64,000 nt of DNA from Adiantum capillus-veneris (taxonomy: Eukaryota > Streptophyta > Polypodiopsida > Polypodiales > Pteridaceae), in contig CM043960.1 of NCBI GenBank assembly GCA_014529385.2, positions 121,044,043 to 121,108,042 on the forward strand, written 5' to 3'. The translations under genes and the position numbers were made by a program. This document shows, in pieces, positions 33,120-44,005 of the stretch (position 1 is its first letter; each line of letters begins with the position of its first letter). The notes beneath the pieces were generated by a model. The model searched no databases, had not been told where the DNA came from, and saw nothing but the letters and a program-made list of their open reading frames with translations.

Positions 33120-33900
33120 CACACAGTATTTCACCATTTACCCTAATAAAAGGTAAAGATAACATTAAGTTACATGCAAGGACTGGTATTGCCTGCCACC
33201 TTATGGCCCCCCAAAAAAACTAAGCATTCCCATAGTCTACACCCAGTAGGAGTTATTGCAACCGGCCTCGAATCTATTATCATATAATTCCCTGAACTTT
33301 ATGATAAGTTCTTGGCATACTAAAAGGTGAGAGATTTACCACCCTTTGGGTAGTTTTATTTAATTTTCCATTTTGGTCTCGGAGTCGTATAGTGTGTTTT
33401 AAAAGAGAAAGTGATATTTTTTTCAAAAAAAACCGAGTCCAAAGTCAATTTTCCGGAGCCACTCCAGCTACATTGCATACTTGGTGGAACAAACCTTGCT
33501 ACAGAGCATTTTCTGAACAATGAAAAGATAGTATAAGTTAAATGCACGGACAACTCATATTGTACACCACATACCTAATTTGTAATGGATAACAAACTAT
33601 TCCATAGTCAATACCTGGTCCGTAAGTTAGTTAATAATTTTATTGTATTAAGCCTCGGATGAACATACATAGCAGTTTTACACCTACTTCCCACCAACCC
33701 TATAGTAAGCTTTATGTCATTTAGCTATCACTAGGGTAAAAAATCCACCTATCATAAAGGTGAGAGTATAACCAGTTTTTGGAAAAATTTCTCTCTGGTC
33801 TAGGAGTAAAAAACCAGTGGGTCTATATAAGATGGGAGATATATTTACAAAAAACAGAGTCCAGAGTACCCTTTTCGGAGTTTAGCATCTTCAGCTAATC
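33120..33900. repeat. Two diverged tandem units, about 400 bp each
   Basis: Unit 1 (about 33,120-33,500) and unit 2 (about 33,530-33,900) share ordered blocks: CCATAGTC(T/A)A, AAAGGTGAGAG, T(T/C)T(T/C)GGTCT(C/A)GGAGT, then an AAAA-CCGAGTCCAAAG versus ACAGAGTCCAGAG stretch and TTTTC(C)GGAG. They precede an ORF and end in a TATA box, so they could be promoter repeats. Confidence 0.5.
33823..33830 (+). promoter_or_regulatory. TATA box upstream of the 33,926 ORF
   Basis: CTATATAA lies about 100 bp before the ATG at 33,926, at the end of the second tandem unit. Position and sequence fit a plant core promoter; no other support. Confidence 0.35.
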
Positions 33901-33925
33901 TGCTTACCAGGCGATTTAATAAATT

Positions 33926-34435
33926 ATGGCATACAATCAAGAACAGGTTTTTTCCATAGCAACTGCACATCTTTATCTGTCCAGTACATCTACTCGGAGA
34001 GCAACCTTACTCCGTTACGAACTATTTTCGCAGTTAGGAACCTCAGTTTCTCAAACCAAGTGGTGGACCTATCAGGACCGAGTGACTCGAGTGACTCTTT
34101 GGGGTCGAGAGCATTTCAAAAACAATATCCGATTGCCGATGGTTGCTGAGGTACTGGGCCTAGGGCCACAGTATTATTACATAGAATATTCACTAAAGCC
34201 AGGTTTTTCAGATCGGTTATACCTGCTAGCCCAGTTTCTACCTTCTCATAAGATTTTCTTGTACCGTAGTTATGGTCATCAATTAAGAGGATATTTTAGC
34301 ATTACTCCCCGCACTCAGGAGTATGGGGTAGTCTTGGCGACTTGTATCCTACCTTTGGCCGATCGTCTAACCACATGCTTCTACTGTGACAGCTGTTTGT
34401 GTGATCATGTAATGGGCGGTATAAGAGAGACGTAG
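33926..34435 (+). CDS. Unrecognised 169-codon ORF
   Basis: This is one of the longest open frames in the window not made of simple repeats or known element domains. Amino acid composition looks protein-like: balanced, with motifs such as QTKWWTYQDRVTRVTLWG, IRLPMVAEVLGLGPQYYYIEY and HKIFLYRSYGHQLRGYF. No signal peptide or membrane segment is evident, and I recognise no family. It could be an exon of a captured host gene or an unknown transposon gene. It stops at TAG (34,433) and is followed by a GT tract. The first ATG is used; a TATA box lies about 100 bp upstream. Confidence 0.4.
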   Translation: MAYNQEQVFSIATAHLYLSSTSTRRATLLRYELFSQLGTSVSQTKWWTYQDRVTRVTLWGREHFKNNIRLPMVAEVLGLGPQYYYIEYSLKPGFSDRLYLLAQFLPSHKIFLYRSYGHQLRGYFSITPRTQEYGVVLATCILPLADRLTTCFYCDSCLCDHVMGGIRET

Positions 34436-34487
34436 ATGAAGGGCTCCTGAAATAATCATCAGCTAAGCTTTTTTGTTCAGTGAAAGA

Positions 34488-34534
<47 letters not shown>

Positions 34535-34571
34535 ACGCACACGCGTGCACGCACGTGCGTGCGTGCACGCT
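34488..34571. repeat. (GT)n plus alternating purine-pyrimidine tract
   Basis: About 43 bp of GT repeat continue into a GCGCACGCACACGCGTGCACG-type stretch. Strict purine-pyrimidine alternation over about 80 bp could adopt Z-DNA. Confidence 0.85.
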
Positions 34572-35039
34572 CGGTTTCACATTATGCCCATAGGAAAGTC
34601 AACAACCTTTTGCTATGGCCATAGGATGCACACAGACTTTGGCTATTGCTCTCTCTATGGCCACCTTGCACCATAGAGAGGGAGGTATAGAAAGGTGGAT
34701 AGGAGAAAAATAGAGAGGGAGAAATAGATAGAGAGGAAAACATGTATAACCCGGTGCTAAATATATATCTTATCTTACAGTAATGGAGCAAGTGCTTACC
34801 TTTGGAGCGAATTCTTGAGAGGTGGTATTTTCTACCCCTGAGAGAGACCCAAGAAACAATTTACAAAATGCCAAGCGCGTTGCCCGAGGTGGGCATGGAC
34901 GTTCAAAGAAGCAAATTGTAAATGACTAGGTATCATCCACACAATATGCTCCAAAAGTCAAGCCTCATGTGAGAGAGAGGAGGCATCACAGGTTTCCTTC
35001 AAAGAGAGCATTCACAGGTTGAGCCTTTCACAAGATGAG

Positions 35040-35387
35040 CAAGGGGTTTATCTTCATCATCCAGAGGAGCGGCTGCAGCTACATATCAATGGTATTTTGC
35101 AGCAGTAGAGCTCAGTGCAAGAACAACTTTCTCGCATAGAAAGCAACCAGGCAAAAATCATGAGTCTCTTGGAGAGGTCTCTTCTTGACAACGGTAGCAT
35201 GGATATCAAAAGCATTGTGCCTGAATCACAAAGCACTAGCAACAAATTGGCCGCCATAGCAATACAACATACTACAGGTGTCTCCGAAGTTAGATCTATC
35301 TCAAACAAGCTCAATGCATTGGTAACGACCCATTGGCCCAAGACGGGGATTAATGCCATTGGAGATATTCCATCCAGTTCAAAGTAG
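35040..35387 (+). pseudogene. Coiled-coil protein fragment
   Basis: From 35,115 the open frame encodes EQLSRIESNQAKIMSLLERSLL with heptad-like spacing. Upstream, the same frame is readable through one stop (35,104-35,106): GVYLHHPEERLQLHINGILQQ. The end is ALVTTHWPKTGINAIGDIPSSSK. I recognise no family. It may belong with the ORF at 33,926, but nothing links them except proximity. Confidence 0.35.
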
Positions 35388-35650
35388 GGCAACCCTTGCA
35401 AGAAGTGAATTATGTAATCGATAGTAATACTCACTTCTTTCTCATTTATAGGCTTAGCAGATCTATATTTTGGTGGCTTTGCAGATATTGACTACATTTT
35501 GGGGAGGCTTATGTATGTAGTGGATACCAATTTGCTCACGACTCTTGGTTGTCTTCTTTGGATACTATATTTTCAGAGGATCTCCATCATTGTATTATTT
35601 TTGTTTCCAATATGTCTTTTGAGTCACACCCCCCGTTCCCCCCCCGCCCG

Positions 35651-35652
<2 letters not shown>

Positions 35653-35735
<83 letters not shown>

Positions 35736-35994
35736 ACACACACACACAAATTAGTGTTCATGATAATTTCTTGCACAAACTCCCTCTCTCTCTCTCCCCA
35801 TTATACTTAGTAATTATCTATAGATAGTATAGATATAAATATAGATACCTTTGGAGAGCTCTTTCATGTGGATTTTTAGACTTTTGCTTCTCGCTTAAGC
35901 CACAATGGTAGCCCCTATCTACACTGATTCTCCCTCTCTCATAGTTTCCTTCCACAACTTTGACTATACTCTCTCCAAAGTCGTTTTATGCACC

Positions 35995-36052
<58 letters not shown>
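35653..36052. repeat. CT/CA and CT microsatellites
   Basis: CT at about 35,653-35,700 runs into CA at 35,701-35,750; another CT tract lies at 35,997-36,052. AT-rich sequence between them shows no gene. Confidence 0.95.
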
Positions 36053-36053
<1 letters not shown>

Positions 36054-36169
36054 GTATGTTTTGGATGCATACAAAGAGAGGGAGAGAGAGTTCTTAAATT
36101 ATGCTTCCAAAACATTCTAAGAAGGCGATATGGGAAGGGGGAGGTGGAATCGTATTCTAGGTGTGTGCA

Positions 36170-36605
36170 ATGTCTAAACTTCTTTCTAGGTATGACAAAT
36201 GTGAAGCACTTCATAAAGGACAAAAAGTGGGAGAGAGCTTCCTATATAAGATGCCGTCTCTTTGAATGCATTGATTGCCAGATATGCCCAATTTGGGTAG
36301 AGTCAAGAAGCTTTGGGCTATTTTTTGCAGATGCAAAGCGAGAGTGTCTCTCCCAATGCAATCGCATGCACTCGCATCTTGAAGGAAAGGGTCAGGGTTA
36401 GGAAGCTTTGGGCCATTTTTAGCAGATGCAGAAAGAGGGCATCGCTCCATATGCAATCACGTACACTTACGGAGTGAAGGCATGTGCCATTACACAAGAT
36501 GTTGATATGGGCACAAGAATTCAGGATCATATTGTTATTCAATGGTTCCTGAAAGAAAACGTCGTGCTTGCCACTGCCTTGGTGTCAGGCGCAACAGAAT
36601 GGAAA
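36170..36605 (+). pseudogene. Second cluster of decayed PPR fragments
   Basis: Pieces such as RKRASLHMQSRT / ISPNAI-like and DMGTRIQDHIVIQWFLKENVVLATALVSG (about 36,508-36,596) match the PLS-type PPR consensus at the level of a few residues per repeat. The GCATGTG(C/G)CATTAC(A)CAAGAT block is shared with 31,370. The cluster is in the same orientation as 31,001-31,955 and equally broken. Confidence 0.7.
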
Positions 36606-37619
36606 TAGAGAGATATATAGAGAAGAGGAGATTGACACCCGATGGGATCCCAACCAACCCTCTCAACAAGGGGCCCCCACACCATTGCCGATGTGGCATT
36701 TGCTTTTGATTGCGTAAACGGAATGTACACAACAATTCAAGCCTCAATGCAACTCTACCAACTCAAATGGGGACTGTCACCATGGTAACTCTTCATAATG
36801 AAGCACCTCCGGGGCTGATTTGGATGCAGCTTTGAATCCGTCTTGATGTGGGCTGCCAATGGCCAATAATGGGTTGACCAATTTTGCAAACGTTGGCTAT
36901 CCTACTGCAATGACTGGTATGGGGCTGAATCTACAAAATGCTATGTTGATCTACTGCACACAAGAGCGCTAGGGCCATCGCTCGACCATCATGAGCTCAA
37001 ATAGAGAAAAAACTATAGATAATGGCTACTGCTAGACCCACAAATGTCGGGCTGATGAGTGTCTAGAAGCTCTACTCTTCATTAGCGCTCCCAAATTGCA
37101 GATGGAAAAACATTAGGGCTTCTGCTCCTTTTATATCAACTAAACAGTACTTATAATCTTTTGAGTGGCTAGGTCAGGCAAGCATCATCCAAGTCCAACA
37201 AAAATAAATCATAATAAATGATTTATTTATATAAATTGGACCGGGGTAAAATAAGGGTGCAAAATGGGCACATCTGCATCGACTATGAGAATCCGATTGA
37301 CGTGCAGACTGGCACGTTGTAACCGCAGTGGGAAATTGTCGGCAAAAACTCAGGCCTTAACCGACAATCGTCAATGGGCTAATCTAATGGACTCGCTCCC
37401 CCAATTATATCCTTAGTAGTAGTTAGATGAGATATAGAGAGACAGATATAGAAGTATATAGACATTTACCATGTGGGTTGGCAAGCTTCTCTCACTGACT
37501 CCCTCAAAGAAAGATAGACATGGTTGGGAAATCCTTTCTTCTCCATACTCTCTTCTTGATTCTCTAGATACTAACCTCTATATATCTGTGAGTACTTATA
37601 AGAGTTCTTTTTTGGACAG
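36606..37619. other. Spacer upstream of the Helitron
   Basis: No gene is recognised. The sequence is not AT-extreme and has short local repeats. The Helitron 5' end (expected TC) should be near its right part, but I could not place it. Confidence 0.4.
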
Positions 37620-39162
37620 ATGGCTATTAGTCCAAAGGTGTTGTCTCCTGGACATGCAAGACGTAGTAGGATATGTCAAGCCTCTCGAGCTAAGCAACGT
37701 GCAGCAGCGCAAGATAGAGTTCGACATTCTCTGGGGGAGATTAATGTGCCTCGCTTGGAAGATTGCCAGCATTTGATAACCGTGAATCGATGCAATGAAT
37801 TTCCTCAAGGAAGGATTGCATTGGATGTAGATATCAAGTCAATGCTCCCGCAAAGTTATGTAGGGATTGAAGTGGAAGGCAATTTGGAAGCCAATAATGG
37901 AGATGTTCCTGAGGAGCCTATAATTGTCTCCAGAGAGGAAGATTACTCCGAAGTTGATACACATTGCCTATCTATCACCTACTTATATTCTGAGACCACT
38001 TCCTTGATGCATATCTCTATGTTGTCTCTTTCTCATGAAAAGTGTATTCTTCATAACATAGGCAACTTGGATTTTGCATGTTCCTTTTGTGGTGCTTTAG
38101 CTTGGAAAACAGAAGCAAAGACCATTTGCACATTTGTGGGGAAGAGTTGTTCCAACTCAGGAAATGTTTCTTTGCCGCCATTAAGTGAACCTCCTCTAGA
38201 ATTAAGAGAATTGATGCACGGGGGTATACTAAAAGTAGAAAATTCTTGAAACATATCAGAGCATACAATAGTGTGTTGGCATTTACTTCTTTGGGAGCTC
38301 ATATAGATGCATCTCTCTGCCAAACAAAAGGAATCTATACCTTCAAAGTGCATGGATCTATTTATCATAACATTGGTCCATTGATGCCAAAAGAATGATC
38401 CGGTCAAATCCCTCACTTTGCTCAGTTGTATTTTTTTGACACTGAGAATGAGTTGCAAAACAGGATGAGTCATGTTTCTAAACTCAAACCAGATGTTTTG
38501 GAAAGCTTGCAATCGATGATGCATCTAGTAAATCCGTATGTTCAAGCTTTTAGGGGGTTTTCTACAATGGTTCAAACTTCCAATATTCCGGAGAAGAGGA
38601 TGGTCATTACTGAGAAGCGTACAAATGGCTGGCAGTATGTTTCTCCAACAAGTGTGGAAGTTGCTGCAATCATGCCTGATCAGGGTGAAGAGAGCAACAT
38701 TGGCCATCGTGATATTGTGTTGAATCTTTTGGGTGGTGGTCTAAAAAGAATCTCAAATTGCCATAGGTCATACATGCCTCTAAGGTTGGAATCCTTACAT
38801 ACGGCAAGTGAACAGAGCGGAAGCAAGCAGAGAGCGAGTAAATGAAACTACAAATTTCTACAATGGGTTTCTACAAGTATAGATTGCAAATAAGAGATGA
38901 CACGACACAATGTCTTTTACGTGGTGGTAGACTATTGCAACAATATATTGTTGATGCATATAGTTGTATGGAGGAGTTGAGGCTTTTGTGGGTTCGTAAT
39001 CATCAAAGTGATCTTCGCAGTGAGGTTTATCAGGGCTTGACAAATATGGTTGGAGCAAGAGATGGAACAAGGGATGATACAGAACCGTTATTGGGTACTA
39101 ATGTTGGAAGAGTCCTACCGTATGGCGAGCGAATATTTTCGAGCAAGGAGAAAATCGAGCGA

Positions 39163-39165
<3 letters not shown>
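37620..39165 (+). pseudogene. Helitron N-terminal domain (Helitron_like_N)
   Basis: This is the N-terminal third of a rolling-circle transposase (RepHel). The first frame (37,620-38,249) has a basic start and then the zinc-like CSFCGALAWKTE...CC-type pattern with SLPPLSEPPLELRELM. A second frame (38,426-38,845) carries the AQLYFFDTENELQNRM block. The third (38,842-39,165) has FYKYRLQIRDD...LLRGGRLLQQYIVDAYSCME and VRNHQSDLRSEVYQGL, a close match to Helitron_like_N. Stops and frame changes show it is dead. The coding then runs into a GT tract at 39,168 and resumes with a related motif at 44,366. Confidence 0.85.
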
Positions 39166-39355
<190 letters not shown>

Positions 39356-40736
39356 TGCTCCAGTTGGATAAGTGGATACCGTTTGATTTTGAATTTCTAC
39401 TTTTAAGGATAAGTAAGTGGATACCAAGACTCTCTGCCTCAACAATATTTCTTGCCCGCTCTTGCTATTAGCTTTTTATCCTTCTCAAATAGGCTTCCCA
39501 CATAATCTTCATAATTTGCGACACCTATATGCAAGAAATTTATAAGCTCATCTTGCACATGCATGAAAATGAGAGCCTATGTGCTTATGCTATAGCATAG
39601 AGCATCAATATCAATATGAATAGTTACTGATCGCTATATTCTTTTCAAAAAACCATCAAAATTTAATGTGACATATCAACTCAAAAGTTCATGCATTGCA
39701 AAATAAAAGAATTGCAATTTTGGGCACTTTTTTGGGTCAATTATAATGATAGAAATCACCCTCCAATTTTTTCATCCATAATACTAGAGAAGCTTTTTGT
39801 AATCATTGTTCACCAAGAAATAGTCCTATTATTAGCATCCAAGTTATAAAATATATTTTTGACTAAGGCTTGCAATGGAGGTTTATATACGAGCTTAAGC
39901 TCCAATGTTGTTTTAGCATCAATCCATATTGGATTTGAGTTGACCATCAACTTATGTAAGCCAACATGAAAGTGAACTATTCAATCAAAATACAAATTTT
40001 TTTAGAGCTTAACCCCGGAATATTGTTAGGAATGCAGCAACCTACATGCACATATGAACTGTATAACCCAAAAAAAAATCATCTCTTTCTATTACTTGTA
40101 GGTATGCGTGCCAACACGGATGGGTACATGCAATGAAAGGTGGAAAAAAAAGTCAAATCCATAAGCACTATCTTTGGTTTTTGGATGGAGAGGATTTGGC
40201 AACATGGATGGCTACATGAAATTCTTTGTGAGAAAAGATTGCCATACGAGGTCAACTTAAGTCATTAAAATTAGGTCTATTTTGTATCTTTTGGTGTGTC
40301 AATTGATTAATATCCCTCTATTGCTATTTATTTAGTGTAAGTGCTCGCAATGATGCTTGCAATGGTTGTGTCTCTAGCCATCAACTAAGTTGACATTGTG
40401 GGGTACAAATAAAGTCTTAGTAAGCAAGTACATTAGAATAGCAACAAGACATTATCATCATTCAAATGATGTGAATGAAAGATTGTGGGTCGTGTCACAT
40501 ATGTCTGCTCCTTGGACATGCCCAATTTTATGTTTGTGCACAACTTGTGGCAAGAAGCTACATTGCAAGAGACGTTTGTTGTTCAGGGCAACCTCCTCGA
40601 GAAGAAAAAGACATTCCTTTTATTAGAGGCAAGAATGACACTTAAATGTCTTGAACTTTAGATCACGAGGAGGCATCATGAACACTTTATAGTCAGATGA
40701 GACCTTCATTTTCTTCGGCTCACTGTCTATGTGTGT
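39356..40736. other. Spacer inside the split Helitron
   Basis: AT-rich with no recognised gene. The ORF at 40,390-40,626 (basic, Cys-containing) has no family features. A copy of the GGATGGCTACATG block occurs near 40,205. Confidence 0.5.
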
Positions 40737-41045
40737 TAGCTAGGGTGTTCAACTTGCCTTGTAAGAGTACCCACATGTGACAAGAAAGTTATTTGGTACA
40801 TAACGGAAGTGTGTGTAGCCATCTAAACCGGTGCGAATGGCTACATGCAAGTTTCTAGAATGGCTACATGCAAGTTTCTAATGGAAATCTTTACCTATGA
40901 GTTTCTACATGTAGCTAGCGGGGTTGTTTCATTTGCCTTGTATGAGCGCCACATGTAACAAGGAAATTATTTGGTGCATAATGGAATTGCCTATAACCAT
41001 CCGCGCCGGTGTGCAATGGAAATCTTTACCCATCACTCCTGCAAA
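40737..41045. repeat. Tandem repeat, period 175, with hairpins
   Basis: Unit 1 (40,737-40,911) and unit 2 (40,912 to about 41,045) share TAGCTAG, TTGCCTTGTA, CACATGT(G/A)ACAAG and AATGGAAATCTTTACC. Each holds an inverted-repeat core of the form TAGCCATC...CCGGTG...GATGGCTA. A further copy of this hairpin is at about 41,926-41,957. Confidence 0.75.
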
Positions 41046-41072
41046 CATTGGCACGATTGTTCAAAAAATGAA

Positions 41073-41911
41073 GGGAAAATCACAAAAATACCCCTCTTAT
41101 TTGTGGAAAGTCCCAAAATACACCTCAAATTTCAAAAATTCCCAAAATACCCTTGTATCTATTTTAGTTGGATTGTTCACGATTTCCTAATATTTATTCT
41201 TTTTTGACAATGGAGATCCGTTTTTAGTGCTTAGCATGTAATTTGTCACAAATTACCTCCCAAAAAAAGACAATTATGTCTACAAATAATGAAGCAATTC
41301 ATCTCCAAAACCTACATAACTAGCTCAAATTCTAGTTTAAGTATCTTGTATTGATAGACAATCAATCTTCTTATGAAAAGCTACAAATTTTTTAATCTTT
41401 AGATAAATTTACTCTCACAACTAAGGGTATTTTGGGAATTTATGACAAAGTCGGGGGTACCCAGCTGGGGAAATCGGGAAAAACTATAGAATCACGCGAG
41501 ATCCGTTTCGAAGCTGAATGGGAGGTGTCGAAGTTTGTAGACAAATGTCTGAGCGAGGGGGGAGATGCGAGGCGAATTCGGCTGCTCATGCTGTCGCGCA
41601 GGGAACTGGCAGCTATGGGGGCGCAGGAGGTTCAAGCTATTTTTTATATCCAAGGAATTGTGCTCAACATCGCAACACCTACTGCATGCTGTGTTGGCTA
41701 CGAGAACATTGTGAGGTTGTACCATAATTATGTCGCGCGTTCAAACTCCTCAACTTCCTTTTACAGTGAGAGAGATCTCAACTCAAAACTGGAATGTGAG
41801 GAGTATCCGATGAATATAATATCAGCGGAACCAGTGGCGTTGGGATTTTTTTTAATTTGAAAGGTATTTTGAGAATTTCCACAAATTAAGGGGTATTTTG
41901 GTAATTATCCC
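41073..41911. mobile_element. Mutator-like TIR element (839 bp), possible Pack-MULE
   Basis: The ends are inverted repeats of about 70 bp starting GGGAAAATCAC and, on the other strand, GGGATAATTAC, sharing AATACCCCT and ATTTGTGGAAA blocks. The flanks AAAAATGAA (41,064-41,072) and AAAAATGTA (41,912-41,920) form a 9-bp target duplication with one mismatch. GGG ends, long TIRs and 9-bp TSDs are Mutator-like. A second, inner inverted pair (about 41,135-41,158 and 41,422-41,445) suggests a nested or rearranged terminus. The interior holds an ORF of 142 codons. Confidence 0.7.
41432..41860 (+). CDS. Unrecognised ORF inside the Mutator-like element
   Basis: The open frame of 142 codons starts within the inner inverted repeat and ends near the right TIR. 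Its central part (ARRIRLLMLSRRELAAMGAQEVQAIF) is helical and GC-richer than the surroundings, like a captured gene fragment. No transposase motif is seen. It could be chance; no family recognised. Confidence 0.3.
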   Translation: MGIYDKVGGTQLGKSGKTIESREIRFEAEWEVSKFVDKCLSEGGDARRIRLLMLSRRELAAMGAQEVQAIFYIQGIVLNIATPTACCVGYENIVRLYHNYVARSNSSTSFYSERDLNSKLECEEYPMNIISAEPVALGFFLI

Positions 41912-42022
41912 AAAAATGTACTGCTGTAGCCATCCACGCCGGTGTGGATGGCTCTACAGGTAGTTTCACGTCACTATTTTTTCTTATCTATTCCCATGCT
42001 ACAGCGCAACGATGAAAGGCTG

Positions 42023-42135
<113 letters not shown>

Positions 42136-42246
42136 TCTTCTTCTCCTCTCTCTCTCTGTCTAGCGATGGCTCCATATCGATCTGTTCCATCTTGTTCTTG
42201 GCTATGGCGAGAGTGAGCATGAAAGGGGGCCTGTGACGCGACGGAG

Positions 42247-42740
42247 CTTGCGCTCCCCATCCTCTTAAAAAATGGGCAGCCTATAAACCCAATCGACCCA
42301 AGCTTTCCATTACCGCCTCCTCTTCCACCGCCATCATCCACTTTATCCGCATCATCAGTACCAACATTACCATCCACTGCAGCTTCAATTACTTCAGGAG
42401 CAGATCCCACTACTCTTTGCAAGTATAGAGTCCAGCTTGATTAGTCTTCTGCTGATGATGAGGAGAAGATTGCCTTCAAGCTTCAATCTCAGCTCATGAT
42501 TACCCTCCCTGCCCCACATGACCATATAAGTTGCATTATTTCTGTCGATGAAGTATCTTCCTCTATAGAAATTGTCAAAGTTCATTTTACCGTTGCCAAG
42601 AAGAGAGATCAACTTAAGGCCATCTCCATTACCAGAACACTTGGTGGCTCTAACCCCCAAGGTGAAGGCTGGGGTGTACTTACCCGCCTAATGGGTGGCC
42701 CATCTTTGCCTCCAGCTTCAACTTCACTCGGTATATTTTC
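42247..42740 (+). pseudogene. Unrecognised host-gene-like fragment
   Basis: One frame is readable for about 160 codons with a single stop (42,441-42,443). A proline-rich stretch (PIDPSFPLPPPLPPPSS) is followed by CKYRVQLD-stop-SSADDEEKIAFKLQSQLMITLPAPHD, IEIVKVHFTVAKKRDQLKAI and GEGWGVLTRLMGG. This looks like real protein-coding sequence, not transposon, and I cannot name the family. The frame ends in a CA microsatellite at 42,740. Its place in the middle of a split Helitron would fit gene capture, but insertion by other means is equally possible. Confidence 0.45.
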
Positions 42741-42873
42741 TCACACACACACACACACACACACAGCTTTGCATTGCATAAAAATAAACCCTGGAATAGT
42801 AACAATGATATAAGTGGGGAAAAAACCCATTAAATCAGACCATAAAAAATACTTATATAGTGAGAAGTGGCAA

Positions 42874-42910
<37 letters not shown>

Positions 42911-42933
42911 GAAGAAGAAGAAGAAGAAGGAGA

Positions 42934-43075
42934 GAATTTTAACTTCGTAGGAAACTATCCCAAGAGACCTTAAAAATCTATCTGACGAGGAGAGTTGAAC
43001 TCAAGACCTCTTATTCAAGAGGGAAATGGCATAACCAATCTACCACACTTCGGTGATAGAAAGATTATACCATTT
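42934..43075 (-). mobile_element. tRNA-derived SINE-like repeat, copy 1
   Basis: On the minus strand there is an A-box match (TGGTAGATTGG, 43,035-43,045) and a B-box match (GAGTTCAACTC, 42,992-43,002), about 54 bp apart as in RNA polymerase III promoters. The 3' side ends in AAAATTC followed by a TC-rich tract. Arms cannot fold into a normal tRNA, so it is not a tRNA gene. Confidence 0.55.
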
Positions 43076-43124
43076 TCCTCTTTAGCACACCCACACACCC
43101 ACCCACACACACCCACACACACAA

Positions 43125-43266
43125 GAATTTTAACGTCGTAAGAAACTATCCCGAGTGACCTTAAAGATCTATCCGACGAGGAGAGTTGAACTCAAGACCT
43201 GTTACTCAAGAGGGAAATGGCATAACGAATCTACCACACTTGTGTGATAGAGAGGTTATACCATTC
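43125..43266 (-). mobile_element. tRNA-derived SINE-like repeat, copy 2
   Basis: This is a second copy of 42,934-43,075, about 191 bp further on in the same orientation. The B box (43,183-43,193) is identical; the A box is changed at one position (43,226-43,236). A CA-rich spacer separates the copies. Confidence 0.55.
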
Positions 43267-43342
43267 TAGTGGTCCCCATTGTCAAGCTGCATTCCACGTA
43301 CTCTCTATCGATAGAATCAGAGCTAGGGCCTAAGTATGTGTC

Positions 43343-43387
<45 letters not shown>

Positions 43388-43399
43388 GGGCAAATAGTG

Positions 43400-43590
43400 A
43401 GTGTCACCTCGCGTGAAGTCCATGGTTTCTCTCAAGCTGCAGAAGTGCCTGGTAGCCAGCATTCTCGAATGTGTGATGGCCCAAACCCAATGAGGTCAAT
43501 GCGATTTCCTTGGTCAATTCACTTTCAGTATGGCAGGACATCACCAAGATCATCAAAGATGGTTTTGTAATTTGGAATCTAGCCAATATT
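43400..43590 (-). pseudogene. Possible leucine-rich-repeat fragment
   Basis: The minus strand reads IALTSLGLGHHTFENAGYQALLQLERNHGL, close to the spacing of ribonuclease-inhibitor-type LRRs (L..L.L..N....G..AL...L..N..L), with one or two residues off. It is one repeat only, so chance cannot be excluded. Confidence 0.3.
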
Positions 43591-43956
43591 TACTATAAGC
43601 CAAGGAGGAAGTGTGGTTCCATCCAAGGTCTTGTGGGTGAGATGCATGCGTGTTCTACGTTGACTTCTTTGTGGAGAGTATTCACACGTCAAAGGCTAAA
43701 AAGGCACGCAAGAATACATTTCGATTCAATTTGAATATCAGAGAGCCCAAGGAAAGGCTATTTGTTAGAGGAAGGGTGCAAGAAGGGAAGAGCTATTGGT
43801 GTTGAAGCTGCTCTAATTATAGTCGTGTTTAGCAAGACCACAAAGATATCTAAGAACTAAGCGATATTTTTTAGGACTTTAATTTTGTAGGGATTTTACA
43901 TTCATACTCGCATGTGTCTATCATCAATGCAAATGACATTTGAGTCTTTGACTATG

Positions 43957-44005
<49 letters not shown>

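Noticed and set aside
40390-40626. Small Cys-containing protein gene
   Set aside because: No family resemblance, no flanking coding sequence and chance-level length.
42934-43266. Two tRNA genes on the minus strand
   Set aside because: A and B boxes are present, but acceptor and anticodon stems do not form; better explained as SINE-like repeats.
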